Positions 63,891 through 64,000 of a DNA stretch of 64,000 bases are shown in pieces. The notes below the pieces were generated by a model that did no database searches, had not been told where the DNA came from, and saw only the letters and a program-made list of their open reading frames with translations. A program made the translations under genes and the position numbers. Within the stretch, counting starts at the first letter, position 1. Each line of letters begins with the position of its first letter. Origin of the DNA: Planctomycetota bacterium (lineage in GTDB: Bacteria; Planctomycetota; B15-G4); assembly GCA_029259745.1 (NCBI GenBank), contig JAJDEO010000063.1, positions 398,475-462,474 on the forward strand. The letters run 5' to 3'.

Positions 63891-64000
63891 ATGATCCAGC
63901 CAGATGCAGATACTCTCGCCTATGATGCTGACGAGCTGTGCAGCAGAATCGCTGTCCTGACGCGCAGCATCATGGATTTCTGGTCAGACGGTGGCTGGGC
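63891..64000 (+). CDS. First gene-cassette ORF, 3'-partial
   Basis: ATG at 63891, 16 nt after the core site gttgggc, then open to the window edge: MIQPDADTLAYDADELCSRI, then AVLTRSIMDFWSDGGWA. The short leader between core site and ATG is typical of integron cassettes. Base composition is less GC-rich than in the surrounding chromosome, as expected for an acquired cassette. No function can be given from 36 residues. Confidence 0.55.
   Translation, partial: MIQPDADTLAYDADELCSRIAVLTRSIMDFWSDGGW

Overview
The window is GC-rich, densely coded bacterial chromosome, most likely from a planctomycete. Supporting signs are an ECF sigma factor with the planctomycete-style N-terminal TTRWSLV motif beside a zinc-ribbon Ser/Thr kinase, many secreted low-complexity proteins, and an integron integrase whose 3' end (not 5' end) faces the recombination site, an arrangement known from planctomycetes and Treponema. 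No rRNA, tRNA or CRISPR array was recognised.

Layout. 2-1297: a partial Tyr/His- then Ser/Arg-rich protein closed by a perfect terminator. 1409-12077: a surface polysaccharide locus (methyltransferase, flippase, five GT4 glycosyltransferases, initiating sugar transferase, GT2). 12112-20127: metabolic and membrane genes (OCD-like, YkgJ, aldehyde dehydrogenase, DUF2911, YfhO-like, SDR). 20206-25570: three intact paralogues plus one broken copy of an unrecognised 450-residue membrane-anchored family. 25607-28277: a three-gene ABC importer. 28497-33564: double retropepsin-like protease, kinase/ECF pair, and a local duplication that left gene remnants. 33884-45490: phosphoglucomutase, a solenoid repeat protein, AI-2E permease, PgeF, an ArnT-like protein and an exonuclease. 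45499-50459: a copper-protein cluster (SCO, multicopper oxidase, blue-copper protein). 50805-57722: ApbE, SUMF1-type protein, a histidine kinase/phosphatase-regulator pair and an aminotransferase. 58245-62925: a MacB-type ABC export operon. 63223-64000: a truncated integron integrase, a recombination site and the start of a cassette gene.

The main discovery candidate is UGA recoding. Three genes are interrupted by one in-frame TGA each, with coding sequence continuing in the same frame on both sides: the ABC substrate-binding protein (codon 47, UxxxC), the SCO protein (codon 90, in place of the second Cys of the copper-binding CxxxC) and the multicopper oxidase (codon 230). In all three the TGA is followed after 18-21 nt by the loop of a hairpin with a perfect 6-bp stem and a 5-nt loop with GU at positions 2-3. 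That agrees with the bacterial SECIS consensus. Other genes here use TGA as an ordinary stop, so the code itself is standard. The simplest reading is three selenoproteins, two of them adjacent in a copper-handling operon.

Two families of dispersed intergenic repeats also occur: an element of about 160 bp with matching ends and a conserved internal hairpin, and one of about 50 bp found five times.
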